A program made the translations under genes and the position numbers. A stretch of DNA of 64,000 nt, from contig NZ_CP012982.1 in the NCBI RefSeq assembly GCF_001411495.1, positions 1,798,001-1,862,000 of the forward strand, in the 5' to 3' direction. Origin of the DNA: Burkholderia cepacia ATCC 25416 (GTDB lineage: Bacteria; Pseudomonadota; Gammaproteobacteria; Burkholderiales; Burkholderiaceae). Below are positions 9,468 through 17,633 of the stretch, one piece after another. A model generated the notes under the pieces. The model did not search any database, had not been told where the DNA came from, and saw only the letters and a program-made list of their open reading frames with translations. Positions within the stretch are counted from its first letter, which is position 1. Each line of letters begins with the position of its first letter.

Positions 9468-10088
9468 CTACCGCAACTGCACGGCCGCGAGAAACAGCAC
9501 CATGCTGCCGATCGCGCCGTCCAGCACGCGCCACGCAACGGCCTTGCGGAACCACGGCGCGAGCAATCGTGCCCCGTAGCCGAGCCCGAGGAACCACATG
9601 ACGCTGACCGACATCGCGCCGATCGCGAACGCGAGCCGCGCGCCTTCCGGTTCACGCGCGCCGGCCGTGCCGATCAGCAGGAACGTGTCGAGATACACGT
9701 GCGGGTTGAGCCACGTGAACGCGAGCGTCATCAGCACGATCGCGAGCCCGCTCTGCGGCGGCGGGGCGACCGCATCGCCGCGCACGTCGAGCGTTTCATG
9801 GCCCGGCTTGAACGCGCGGCGCAGCGCGTTGATGCCGAACCACGCGAGATAGGCGAGGCCCACATACAGCACCGCATGGACGAAGGTCGGATAGCGTTCG
9901 ACGAGCGCCGATGCGCCGCCGACGCCTGCGCCGATCAGGATCATGTCGGACAGTGCGCACAGCAGCACGATCTTGCCGACATGCGAGCGCATGATGCCTT
10001 GCCGCAGCACGAATGCGTTCTGCGCGCCGATGGTGACGATGAGCGACCCGCAGAGCGCGGCGCCGTGGGAAAAAGCGAGCCAGTTCAT
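9468..10088 (-). CDS. argO: LysE/ArgO-family amino-acid exporter
   Basis: The 206-residue membrane protein has about six hydrophobic segments and the LysE-type N-terminal motif GAQNAFVLRQG followed by a conserved aspartate in CALSDMILIG. This variant is typical of ArgO (YggA) and LysE exporters for arginine and lysine. It is divergent from an argP-like LysR gene with a 110-bp shared promoter, the arrangement in which ArgP activates argO when basic amino acids accumulate. Exact substrate is inferred. Confidence 0.88.
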   Translation of the reverse strand: MNWLAFSHGAALCGSLIVTIGAQNAFVLRQGIMRSHVGKIVLLCALSDMILIGAGVGGASALVERYPTFVHAVLYVGLAYLAWFGINALRRAFKPGHETLDVRGDAVAPPPQSGLAIVLMTLAFTWLNPHVYLDTFLLIGTAGAREPEGARLAFAIGAMSVSVMWFLGLGYGARLLAPWFRKAVAWRVLDGAIGSMVLFLAAVQLR

Positions 10089-10198
10089 GATGGATGACAG
10101 CAGGAGAAGCAGTAGACGGATGAATCGGGTAGCGCTAGTCTGCGGTCAGCATGAAAATAAGAGAAGCTAAATCACCTAATGCAGATTAAGGAAATCTA

Positions 10199-11092
10199 AT
10201 GCTCGACTACGCGTTGCTCGATGCCCTCGCGGCGGTGATCCGGCACGGTTCGTTCGAGCGTGCGGCCAAGGAGCTGAATGTCACGCCGTCGGCCGTGTCG
10301 CAGCGCGTGAAATTGCTGGAGGAGCGGGTCGGCAGCGTGCTCGTCAAGCGCGGGCAGCCGTGCGTCGCGACGACGTCGGGTGCGCTGCTGTGCCGTCACA
10401 CCGAGCGCGTGCAGCTGCTCGAGGCCGAGCTGGGCGGGCGGATGCCGGCACTCCCGGGCCAGATCGCGAGCGCATGGCCGATGTTGCGCGTGGCCGTCAA
10501 CGACGACAGCGTCGCGACGTGGTTCATCGACGCGGTCGGGCCGTTCTGCACGGAGCGCGAAACGTTGCTCGATCTCGTGATCGACGATCAGGATTACACG
10601 GCTTCGCGTATTCGCGACGGCAGTGTGCAGGGCGCCGTGACCGCGCAGGCCGAACCGATCCAGGGGTGCCGATCGGAGCGGCTCGGGCGGATCCGCTATC
10701 GCGCGGTATGCTCGCCGGCGTTTTATGAACGCTACTTCGGCGCGGGCATTACCCGCGATGCGCTGCGTCGCGCGCCGTGTGTGATGTTCAATCCGAAGGA
10801 CGGGCTGCAGGCGCGTTTCATCCGGCGCGTGACGCGCGCGGATCTCGATCCGCCGCAGCACTGGATACCGCACGTCGCGGGCTATCTGCGCGCATGCGAG
10901 ACGGGATTGGGATGGGGGATGTGTCCGGACCGGATGGTCGATCGCCAGCTGGCGGCGGGTGAACTGGTCGACATGTCGCGCGGGCGAACGATCGATATCG
11001 ACCTTTACTGGCAGAGCTGGCGTTTGTCGATCGGCTGGCTCGACGATTTCAGCGCGGCGCTGAAGGCGCGCGCCGCGCTGTTCCTCGATTGA
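10199..11092 (+). CDS. argP: LysR-family regulator, ArgP-like
   Basis: The 297-residue protein begins MLDYALLDALAAVIRHGSFERAA, the ArgP/IciA/LysG form of the LysR winged helix, with the recognition helix in TPSAVSQRVKLLEERVG. The effector-binding domain fills the remainder. Its position divergent to the argO-like exporter supports a role as a basic-amino-acid-responsive activator. The gene is autonomous; the intergenic 110 bp should hold the shared operator. Confidence 0.88.
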   Translation: MLDYALLDALAAVIRHGSFERAAKELNVTPSAVSQRVKLLEERVGSVLVKRGQPCVATTSGALLCRHTERVQLLEAELGGRMPALPGQIASAWPMLRVAVNDDSVATWFIDAVGPFCTERETLLDLVIDDQDYTASRIRDGSVQGAVTAQAEPIQGCRSERLGRIRYRAVCSPAFYERYFGAGITRDALRRAPCVMFNPKDGLQARFIRRVTRADLDPPQHWIPHVAGYLRACETGLGWGMCPDRMVDRQLAAGELVDMSRGRTIDIDLYWQSWRLSIGWLDDFSAALKARAALFLD

Positions 11093-11116
11093 CCGGTCGC
11101 GTGACGCAGGCGGCGC

Positions 11117-11135
11117 GGCGCGCGAGATGCGCGCC
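11117..11135. terminator. Hairpin between convergent argP and fnr
   Basis: A 7-bp perfect inverted repeat GGCGCGC / GCGCGCC with a GAGAT loop separates the convergent ends of the LysR gene and fnr. It lacks a T run, so termination is inferred from position. Confidence 0.45.
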
Positions 11136-11148
11136 GTGCGGGATCACG

Positions 11149-11895
11149 TCAGACGTGGTGCAGGCCGTCGAAATCGACGATCTGGACGTGGCGGCCCTGC
11201 ATTTCGATCAGACCGCGCTTCTGGAATTTCGACAGCGTGCGGCTGACCGTTTCGAGCGTCATGCCGAGGTAGCTGCCGATGTCTTCGCGCGTCATCCGCA
11301 GGTTGAATTCCGACGGCGAGTAGCCGCGCTTCAGGTAACGCGACGATACGTCGAGCAGGAACGCGGCGACGCGCTCTTCGGCGTTCAGCGAACCGAGCAG
11401 CATCGTTTGCGACGTTTCGCGCACGATCTGTTCGCTCATCAGCTTGTGCATGCGCAACTGCATCGAACCGGCTTCCGAGCACAATGCCTTGAGCGCGCTG
11501 TACGGAATCACGCAGACGGAGCTGTCTTCCAGCGCGACCGCGGTGCGCGGATGCGTGTCGTCGCAGATGCCGTCGAGGCCGAGCGCTTCGCCGGCGAGAT
11601 GCAGGCCGGTGACCTGCTCGCGGCCGTCGTGGCGCGTCGCGACGGTTTTCAGCGAACCCGAGCGCACCGCGTACAGGTTGTCGAATACGTCGCCTTCGCG
11701 GAACAACGCTTCGCCGCGCTTGACGGGACGCGCCGCGCAGATGACCGATTCGAGGCGACTGAGCGCTTCGGGCGCCAGCCCCTGCGGCATGCACAGGTGC
11801 CGCATCGCGCACGTCGAGCAGTGGGCGGCCTGGCGAGGCGCCCAGCTACCGGCATGAGGCGTGGCGGCGGGACGTGTGGCGACGGGCGTCAGCAT
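11149..11895 (-). CDS. fnr: FNR-type oxygen-sensing transcription factor
   Basis: The 248-residue Crp/Fnr protein carries the 4Fe-4S ligand pattern Cys26-x2-Cys29-x5-Cys35 (CSTCAMRHLC) plus a fourth cysteine in GLDGICDDTHP, as in E. coli FNR. After the cyclic-nucleotide-binding-like beta roll there is a dimerisation helix and a C-terminal HTH with the specificity signature E-x-V-S-R (GMTLETVSRTL), which contacts TTGAT-type sites. It should activate low-oxygen genes when the cluster is intact. The neighbouring upstream gene encodes a universal stress protein, a frequent FNR target. Confidence 0.95.
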   Translation of the reverse strand: MLTPVATRPAATPHAGSWAPRQAAHCSTCAMRHLCMPQGLAPEALSRLESVICAARPVKRGEALFREGDVFDNLYAVRSGSLKTVATRHDGREQVTGLHLAGEALGLDGICDDTHPRTAVALEDSSVCVIPYSALKALCSEAGSMQLRMHKLMSEQIVRETSQTMLLGSLNAEERVAAFLLDVSSRYLKRGYSPSEFNLRMTREDIGSYLGMTLETVSRTLSKFQKRGLIEMQGRHVQIVDFDGLHHV

Positions 11896-11998
11896 GATCG
11901 TTTACTCCGGCGTTGAATCGACGGAATCATTGTCCCACCGCAACTTGCCGCTGTCGGGTGACAAAACGTCGCGACCGGCCGCGTATGCCGAACGCCGT

Positions 11999-12466
11999 TC
12001 ACGCGGCCGGCTCGTCGACGTTGGCGGCCGCCGGGATCAGCAGCACGGGCAGCGTCGCGTGGCGCACGCATTGCTCGGCGATGCTGCCGAGCACGAGACG
12101 GCGGAACCCGCGGCGGCCGTGCGTGCCGAGCACCAGCAGATCGGCGCCGAACGCTTTCGCGCCGTCCAGGATCAGCGACGATACGTCGTTGAGCGACGTC
12201 GCTTCACTCAGCCGCGTCTCGCCCTTCACGCCCGCTGCCTGCATCAGCGTCGCGAAATCCTTCGCGAGCGCGTCGCCCTGCGCGACGAGCTGGTCGCGCA
12301 GCACGGACGGATCGTAGCCGGGCACGTTGTAGTAGATCGCGGCGTTCTCGACGACGTAGAACGGTTGCAGCTCGGCGCCGTGCGATTTCGCGAGCGCCAG
12401 CGCGGCATCGAACGCATGGCGGGACGTGTCGCTGCCGTCGACGGCAACCAGAATACGCTTGTACAT
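11999..12466 (-). CDS. Universal stress protein UspA family
   Basis: The 155-residue protein has the Usp fold signature: MYKRILVAVDGSDTSRHAFDAAL at the N-terminus and the ATP-binding motif G-x2-G-x9-G-[ST] in GTHGRRGFRRLVLGSIAEQ, so nucleotide binding is expected. The ATG at 12466 was chosen over the longer upstream frame because it begins the domain; an AGACAC/GGAG-containing leader precedes it. It lies just upstream of fnr in the same direction with a ~100-bp gap. A role in oxygen limitation or stress survival is inferred from context. Confidence 0.92.
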   Translation of the reverse strand: MYKRILVAVDGSDTSRHAFDAALALAKSHGAELQPFYVVENAAIYYNVPGYDPSVLRDQLVAQGDALAKDFATLMQAAGVKGETRLSEATSLNDVSSLILDGAKAFGADLLVLGTHGRRGFRRLVLGSIAEQCVRHATLPVLLIPAAANVDEPAA

Positions 12467-13049
12467 AGTGTCTCCGAGTGGCGGGTTGAAACGAAGTCGG
12501 CCGGATGGCCGATCGGGCTGGGCGATGCGCGATGCTGCGAGGCAGGGTAAACCAATGGCCGGGACTTTGCAGCGAGGTGCCGGTCGTGCCGCGCGGCGGT
12601 GCCGCCTCCGATTTTGCGGCGCACGCCATGCACAGGGTGCATGCAGTGACGTGCGGGACGTGTCGTGCGGCGTGGCCGCCGCCGTCGTCCGCATCGTCGG
12701 TGGAAACGCATGCGCGGGCAGCGTTGTCGCGCGCGGCACATGCGCATGCATGTGCATCGCCACGCGCGCCGATCGAAGCGACACCGCGCGACGGTCACGC
12801 GGATGCATCGCCCGCATCGCCATTCAATCGCAATCGCGCCGTTTCGACATGACTTCGATCAACGCATCTGCATCGGCGCGATTCACGGCGTGCATGAGAC
12901 CGCCGGCGCCGTCGCGCGGAATCGTTCGTTCCTGCATCGCGCGGTTGCCGGCCCATGGTCGGCGCACCGTCGCGTGCGCCGATCCTCGGCCATCGGCTGT
13001 CGGCCGATACCGGTTGGCAATCGAACGATCGATTCAAACGCCGCGCCGG
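12467..13049. other. 583-bp intergenic region with no gene recognised
   Basis: This GC-rich stretch lies upstream of the universal stress protein gene. No reading frame in it has a ribosome-binding site or a recognisable protein. An imperfect FNR-like half site (TTGAT on the minus strand near 12853) is seen but the second half is poor. It probably holds the usp promoter. Confidence 0.4.
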
Positions 13050-13460
13050 CTATCTCGGGACGGCCGTCAGCTCGAATACGCGCTCCGGCCGCCGCTGGTG
13101 GCCGGGCCAGTACGCGCTGCCGTACATCCGGTGGACGGGGCCGAACGGCGCATCACTCATCGCCGGCGGTGCGTCGAAGCCTTTCTCGATCACCATATAT
13201 CCGGCACGCAGCGCGAACGCCGGATGGTTGCCACCGGGGCGGCTGTCGAACCCGGCGAAGCCGTCGCCGGCTTCCGGCATCGCATTGACGAGCGACGCGT
13301 TGCTGCGCGTGATCTGGTCGGGCGAGATCGGCCCGCCGCCGGCGAGACGCGACGCCTCGCGGTTCTTGCCGTCGGTGTCGACCGTGCTGTCGTGCGTGTC
13401 GTCGTTGTCGAGCTCGATGCTGCGTGGGCGCAAGCGCTCGGTTTGACCGGATGATTCCAT
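13050..13460 (-). CDS. Hypothetical protein
   Basis: The 136-residue protein is preceded by a strong GAGGAGAG ribosome-binding site, which supports the ATG at 13460. It is hydrophilic at the N-terminus (rich in Asp, Ser, Arg) with a more structured C-terminal half (FALRAGYMVIEKGFDAPP, GSAYWPGHQRRPERVFEL). No signal peptide or membrane segment. No family recognised. Confidence 0.6.
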   Translation of the reverse strand: MESSGQTERLRPRSIELDNDDTHDSTVDTDGKNREASRLAGGGPISPDQITRSNASLVNAMPEAGDGFAGFDSRPGGNHPAFALRAGYMVIEKGFDAPPAMSDAPFGPVHRMYGSAYWPGHQRRPERVFELTAVPR

Positions 13461-13738
13461 CGCGGCTCTCCTCGCGGCGAAGCGTTCCGGATCGAAGCAA
13501 ATCCCGTTCCGGACATGACGGGAAAAGGCGCGCGGGCGATCGCCGCGGTCGCGCGACGCGCACTGATTTGTCGTGATTTATTTCAGCTAGAAGACGCGTT
13601 TTCTACAGAGTATGATTCTTTTCCTGCGAAGCGGCGACAGGGGATTGAGTCGCGCCGCCTCTGCCCGCGCCGGGGCGCTGCAGCACCCTTAAAGACGGGC
13701 AGTGAACAACAAAGCAAGGGACTAGAGGTGGCGGATTC

Positions 13739-13972
13739 ATGCAAGCGACTACTGCCTTCACGCACCGCGGTTATCTGTTGAACTGTGCACCCGCGCGTGC
13801 CAGCGACGGTTCGTTCAAGCCCTACGTCGTGATCTCCCGATCGAGCGACGGAGAGCTCGTTGCGAACCGCTTTTTCCCGATCGAGCTCCAGTTCAACGAC
13901 GAAGGCGACGCGATCGCGCACGCGCGCGACTGGGCCGTGCGATGGATCGACGCCAGCAGCATCACGATCTGA
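13739..13972 (+). CDS. Small DUF-type protein with C-terminal DAIAHARDWAVRWIDA motif
   Basis: The 77-residue protein (MQATTAFTHRGYLLNCAPAR...) is one of a family of tiny Burkholderia proteins. It aligns by eye with the product at 31686-31925: both have P-x-R-A-x-DG, a central [VI]-[SI]-x-R-x-DG and a C-terminal DAIA-x-A-x-x-WA-x-x-W-[IL]-DA. Function is unknown; the shared C-terminal helix could be a protein-interaction element. The start follows AGAGGTGG. It sits alone between a hypothetical gene and the serine acetyltransferase gene. Confidence 0.65.
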   Translation: MQATTAFTHRGYLLNCAPARASDGSFKPYVVISRSSDGELVANRFFPIELQFNDEGDAIAHARDWAVRWIDASSITI

Positions 13973-14109
13973 CGCCGCCGCGATTCGGTGCCCTCGGCCG
14001 TCCGGCCGATCCCCGGCGTGCCGCCGCCGGGCACAAAACGCGGTAATCTTGCGGAACCCGTCACTTTATTAGCGGCCGTGCGACCGAGCGCGGCCGCCTG
14101 CATTGATAT

Positions 14110-15030
14110 ATGTCGACATCACCCGCCCGTCAGTGGGGCCTGGAAGAAATCGTCGCCGGCTTGCGTGAGTCGCGCGAGGAACTCCATCGCACGCGCCATC
14201 CGCGCGGCATCCGCGAACTGCCGTCACGCGATGCGATCTGCAAGATTGTGACCGGCCTGCGCGCGTCGATGTTTCCGACGCACTACGGCGCACCGGATCT
14301 GACCGACGAAAGCGTCGATTTCTACGTCGGCCACACGCTCGAAAGCACGCTGCGCATCCTGTCCGAACAGATCCGCCGCGCGCTGCCGTTCCTGCCCGAG
14401 CATGCCGATACGCCGTTCGCCGAGCTCGACGAACGCGCGTTCGAGATCGCGCGCGAATTTGGCCGGCAGTTGCCGGCGGTTCGCGCGCTGCTCGTCAGCG
14501 ATATCCAGGCCGCCTATGCGGGCGATCCGGCCGCGCAGCACATCACCGAGATCCTGCTGTGCTACCCCGGCGTGCTGGCGATGATGCACCACCGGCTCGC
14601 ACACGCGCTGCATCAGCTTGGCGTACCGTTGCTTGCGCGATTCATCAATGAAATAGCGCACTCGGCCACCGGCATCGACATCCACCCGGGTGCGCAGATC
14701 GGCCCGAGCTTCTTCATCGACCACGGCACGGGTGTCGTGATCGGCGAGACGGCGATCATCGGCGAGCGCGTGCGCGTGTACCAGGCCGTCACGCTCGGCG
14801 CGAAAAGCTTTCCGGCCGATGGCGACGGTGCGCTGGTCAAGGGCAACGCACGGCACCCGATCGTCGAGGACGACGTGGTGATCTACGCGGGCGCGACGAT
14901 TCTCGGCCGCGTGACGATCGGGCGCGGTTCGGTGATCGGCGGCAATGTGTGGCTCACGCACAGCGTGCCGCCCGGCACGAGCGTCGCGCAGGGCAAGGTT
15001 CGCGAGGGCGGGAGCACCGAGAAGCCGTAA
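14110..15030 (+). CDS. cysE: Serine O-acetyltransferase (CysE; EpsC/SrpH-type)
   Basis: The 306-residue enzyme makes O-acetyl-L-serine from serine and acetyl-CoA, the first step of cysteine synthesis. The C-terminal half is a left-handed parallel beta helix of hexapeptide repeats (GIDIHPGAQIGPSFFIDHGTG, IGETAIIGERVRVYQ, GRVTIGRGSVIGGNVW) with the active-site His in FIDHGTGVVIG. The long helical N-terminal ~165 residues and total length above the ~270 of E. coli CysE fit the EpsC/SrpH subgroup. It is transcribed alone and is convergent with the folM-folE pair. Confidence 0.93.
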   Translation: MSTSPARQWGLEEIVAGLRESREELHRTRHPRGIRELPSRDAICKIVTGLRASMFPTHYGAPDLTDESVDFYVGHTLESTLRILSEQIRRALPFLPEHADTPFAELDERAFEIAREFGRQLPAVRALLVSDIQAAYAGDPAAQHITEILLCYPGVLAMMHHRLAHALHQLGVPLLARFINEIAHSATGIDIHPGAQIGPSFFIDHGTGVVIGETAIIGERVRVYQAVTLGAKSFPADGDGALVKGNARHPIVEDDVVIYAGATILGRVTIGRGSVIGGNVWLTHSVPPGTSVAQGKVREGGSTEKP

Positions 15031-15065
15031 CGCGGCGCGCGGGCGCCGGCCGCCGCGCGCGTCGG

Positions 15066-15869
15066 TCAGTGCTTGCTGTCGGGCGCGCGGTGCTTGTACA
15101 GCACGTCCTGGTCGACGCGGATCAGGTTCTGCCCCGCATCGACGACGAAATCCACGCCGTTGTACGCGTTGCCCGTCAGCATCAGGATCGCGCTCGCGAC
15201 GTCGTCGGGGCCCGCGATTCGCGCGAGCGGCGTCGATGCGCGGCTCGCGTGTTCGAAGTCGGCCTGCGTCTGGTCGTCGCTCGGCAGCATCAGCCCGGGG
15301 AACACCGCGTTCACGCGCAGCACCGGCGCGGACGACAGCGCGAGCATCTGCGTAAGGTTGCCGAGCGCGGCCTTCGCGACCGTATAGCTGAAATGGTCGC
15401 GGTGAAAGTTTTCCTTGATCTTCTGGTCGACCACGTTCACGACGACACCCTGCGTACCGGCCGCGCGGGCCCGTTCGTAGAACGCGCGCGTGAGCAGGAT
15501 CGGCGCGCGGCAGTTGACGGCCCACGCCTGGTCGAACGCCGCGAGGTCGAAGCTCGGGAAATGATCCTGCCAGAATACCGACGCGTTGTTGACGAGCACG
15601 TCGAGTTGCCCGAAGCGCGCATACACCTGGTCGATCAGCGCGGTGATCTGTTCGGCATCCGACAGGTCGGCCTGCAACGCAACCGAATCGTGCCCGCGCT
15701 CGGCGATCGCGCGGGCCGCGGCCTGCGCCGCATCGGCCGAACGGTCGTAGTGCACCGCGGTGCGATAGCCGTGCGCGGCGAAATACTCGGCGAACGCGCG
15801 CCCAGCCCGGCGCGCGGCGCCGGTCACGAGCACGACGGGCGCGTGCGCCGTTTGCTTCGTCGACTCCAT
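15066..15869 (-). CDS. Short-chain dehydrogenase, FolM-like pteridine reductase
   Basis: The 267-residue SDR has the Rossmann motif TGAARRAG at residues ~16-23, NNAS, and the catalytic Tyr-x3-Lys in SYTVAK. The arginine-containing TGxxRRxG motif is typical of pteridine reductases/FolM (dihydromonapterin reductase) rather than sugar or fatty-acid SDRs. Its ATG overlaps the folE stop codon (TAATG), giving translational coupling to GTP cyclohydrolase I. Together this points to reduction of a pterin made downstream of FolE. Confidence 0.85.
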   Translation of the reverse strand: MESTKQTAHAPVVLVTGAARRAGRAFAEYFAAHGYRTAVHYDRSADAAQAAARAIAERGHDSVALQADLSDAEQITALIDQVYARFGQLDVLVNNASVFWQDHFPSFDLAAFDQAWAVNCRAPILLTRAFYERARAAGTQGVVVNVVDQKIKENFHRDHFSYTVAKAALGNLTQMLALSSAPVLRVNAVFPGLMLPSDDQTQADFEHASRASTPLARIAGPDDVASAILMLTGNAYNGVDFVVDAGQNLIRVDQDVLYKHRAPDSKH

Positions 15870-16501
15870 TACGTATTCGTCAGGTTGACTGAAGAAGGAT
15901 TCGCGACGATCGACAGGAATTCGCGCCGCGTCGACGGATCGGTGCGGAACGTGCCGAGCATGCGCGACGTCACCATCTCGACGCCCGGCTTGTGCACGCC
16001 GCGCGTCGAGATGCACTGGTGCGCGGCTTCGAGGATCACGCCGACGCCCTTCGGCTGCAGCACGTCGAACAGCGTGTCGGCGATCTGCACGGTCATCTTT
16101 TCCTGGATCTGCAGGCGCTTCGCGAACGCGTCGACGAGGCGCGCGAGTTTCGAGATGCCGACCACGCGATGGTTCGGCAGATACGCGACGTGCGCGCGGC
16201 CGATAATCGGCACCATGTGGTGCTCGCAGTAGCTCTCGAAGCGGATGTCCTTCAGCACGATCATTTCGTCGTAGCCGTCGACTTCGCTGAACGTGCGCGC
16301 GAGGATGTCGCGCGGCTCCAGCGCGTAACCGGCGAAGAACTGCTCGTAGGCGCGCACGACGCGCGCGGGCGTGTCGATCAGGCCTTCGCGTGCGGGATCG
16401 TCGCCCGCCCAGCGCAACAGCACGCGAACGGCGTCTTCCGCTTCTTCGCGGCTCGGACGGGATGCGGCCGGCTCGGGCCGCGCGGACTTCTTTTTAGCCA
16501 T
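15869..16501 (-). CDS. folE: GTP cyclohydrolase I
   Basis: The 210-residue enzyme converts GTP to 7,8-dihydroneopterin triphosphate, the entry to folate and pterin synthesis. Zinc ligands are visible as Cys92 and His95 in [11 protein letters not shown] and a later Cys in AAHQCIS; the C-terminal substrate-binding motif [17 protein letters not shown] is intact. It carries a basic N-terminal tail ([11 protein letters not shown]) before the conserved region. The stop codon overlaps the start of the folM-like gene, so the two form an operon. Confidence 0.96.
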   Translation of the reverse strand: MAKKKSARPEPAASRPSREEAEDAVRVLLRWAGDDPAREGLIDTPARVVRAYEQFFAGYALEPRDILARTFSEVDGYDEMIVLKDIRFESYCEHHMVPIIGRAHVAYLPNHRVVGISKLARLVDAFAKRLQIQEKMTVQIADTLFDVLQPKGVGVILEAAHQCISTRGVHKPGVEMVTSRMLGTFRTDPSTRREFLSIVANPSSVNLTNT

Positions 16502-16590
16502 CTATCTGCTCCATCGAATGCCGCCGCCGAGGCGGCGCGGAATCCGGGCATTGTTTCATGCTTTCGCAGGTCGCGTGCGCGGCCCGGCAC

Positions 16591-17517
16591 TCACTTCGGC
16601 CATTCGTCCTGCTCGTCGTTGAACAGCGACGCGACGACGCCGCGCAGCCACGCCGTGCGCGGATCGTTGTGGTACTTGCGATGCCAGTGCTGCTTCAGGT
16701 CGAAGCGCGGCAGTGCGAGCGGCGGCTCGACGGGCACGATGAACGCGTGCTCGGCCGCATACGCATAGCCGATCGCATGCGGCACCGTCGCGATCAGGTC
16801 GGTGCGGCTCAGGATGAACGGCAGACTCATGAAGTGCGGCGTCTCGAGCACCGCGCGGCGCTGCATGCGCTGCTTCGCGAGATATTTCTCGAGCACCTCC
16901 TGGCTGCGCCCTTCGGCACGCACCACCGCGTGCCCGCAGGTGAGGAACTGTTCGACCGTGAACGGCGGCGCCTGTTCGAACGGATGGCCGCGCCGCATCA
17001 GGCAGACGAACCGGTGCGTGAACAGCCGCTGCTGGAAGAAGTTGTTGCCGTCGAGATCGGGGAAGTAGCCGACCGCGAGATCGATCGACCCGGCTTCGAG
17101 GCCGCGACCGACTTCGTCGTGCGCGAGCGAGACCGAGCGCAGGTTCGCGTGCGGCGCGCGCATCGCGAACGCCTGCAGCAGCTTCGGCAGGAACACGATC
17201 TCGCCCACGTCCGACAGCGCGATCGAGAACGTACGCGTGCTCGCGGCCGGGTCGAAGTCGTGCGGCGCGACGAGGCCGCGCTCGATCTGCGCGAGCGCGT
17301 CGCGGGCGGCCGGCAGCAGCGCGAGCGCGCGCGGCGTCGGTTCCATCCCGCGCGACGTGCGCACGAACAGCGGATCGCCGAAGTACTCGCGCAGCCGGCC
17401 GAGCGCCGTGCTCACGCGCGGCTGGCTGACGCCGAGCAGGTCGCCGGCACGGCTCACGTTGCGCGTGTCGTCGAGCGCGACGAGGTAGGGAATGAGGTTC
17501 AGATCGAGCGCTTCCAT
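16591..17517 (-). CDS. LysR-family transcriptional regulator divergent to pobA
   Basis: The 308-residue LysR protein has the N-terminal winged helix (LDLNLIPYLVALDDTRNVSRAG, recognition helix SQPRVSTALGRLREYFGDPLF) and a PBP-like effector domain. It is divergent from pobA across a 116-bp region, so it is a candidate regulator of 4-hydroxybenzoate hydroxylase. In other proteobacteria pobA is commonly controlled by AraC- or IclR-type PobR, so a LysR partner would be a variation; direct control is inferred from position only. A GTATAC palindrome near 17540 could be part of its operator. Confidence 0.85.
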   Translation of the reverse strand: MEALDLNLIPYLVALDDTRNVSRAGDLLGVSQPRVSTALGRLREYFGDPLFVRTSRGMEPTPRALALLPAARDALAQIERGLVAPHDFDPAASTRTFSIALSDVGEIVFLPKLLQAFAMRAPHANLRSVSLAHDEVGRGLEAGSIDLAVGYFPDLDGNNFFQQRLFTHRFVCLMRRGHPFEQAPPFTVEQFLTCGHAVVRAEGRSQEVLEKYLAKQRMQRRAVLETPHFMSLPFILSRTDLIATVPHAIGYAYAAEHAFIVPVEPPLALPRFDLKQHWHRKYHNDPRTAWLRGVVASLFNDEQDEWPK

Positions 17518-17597
17518 CGCCAGGCCAGTATCTTGAAAACGTATACAACATATCTCCTGAATCGCGTTGCCGCATAGTCGGGAAAGCGCTCAAATGT

Positions 17598-17612
17598 GTT
17601 CGACGATTCGAA
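17598..17612. promoter_or_regulatory. TTCG-N6-CGAA palindrome upstream of pobA
   Basis: GTTCGACGATTCGAA lies 22 bp before the pobA start. It resembles the TTCG...CGAA half-sites found before pcaI in this window and the known IclR/PcaR operator type, but spacing differs by one base. It could be a PcaR/PobR-class operator; unproven. Confidence 0.35.
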
Positions 17613-17633
17613 TTAATGTTCAGGAGACGAACA

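Noticed and set aside
12840..12866. Possible FNR box (TTGAT half site) upstream of the universal stress protein gene
   Set aside because: Only one half matches; the second half (GTCAT) is poor and it lies almost 400 bp before the start codon.
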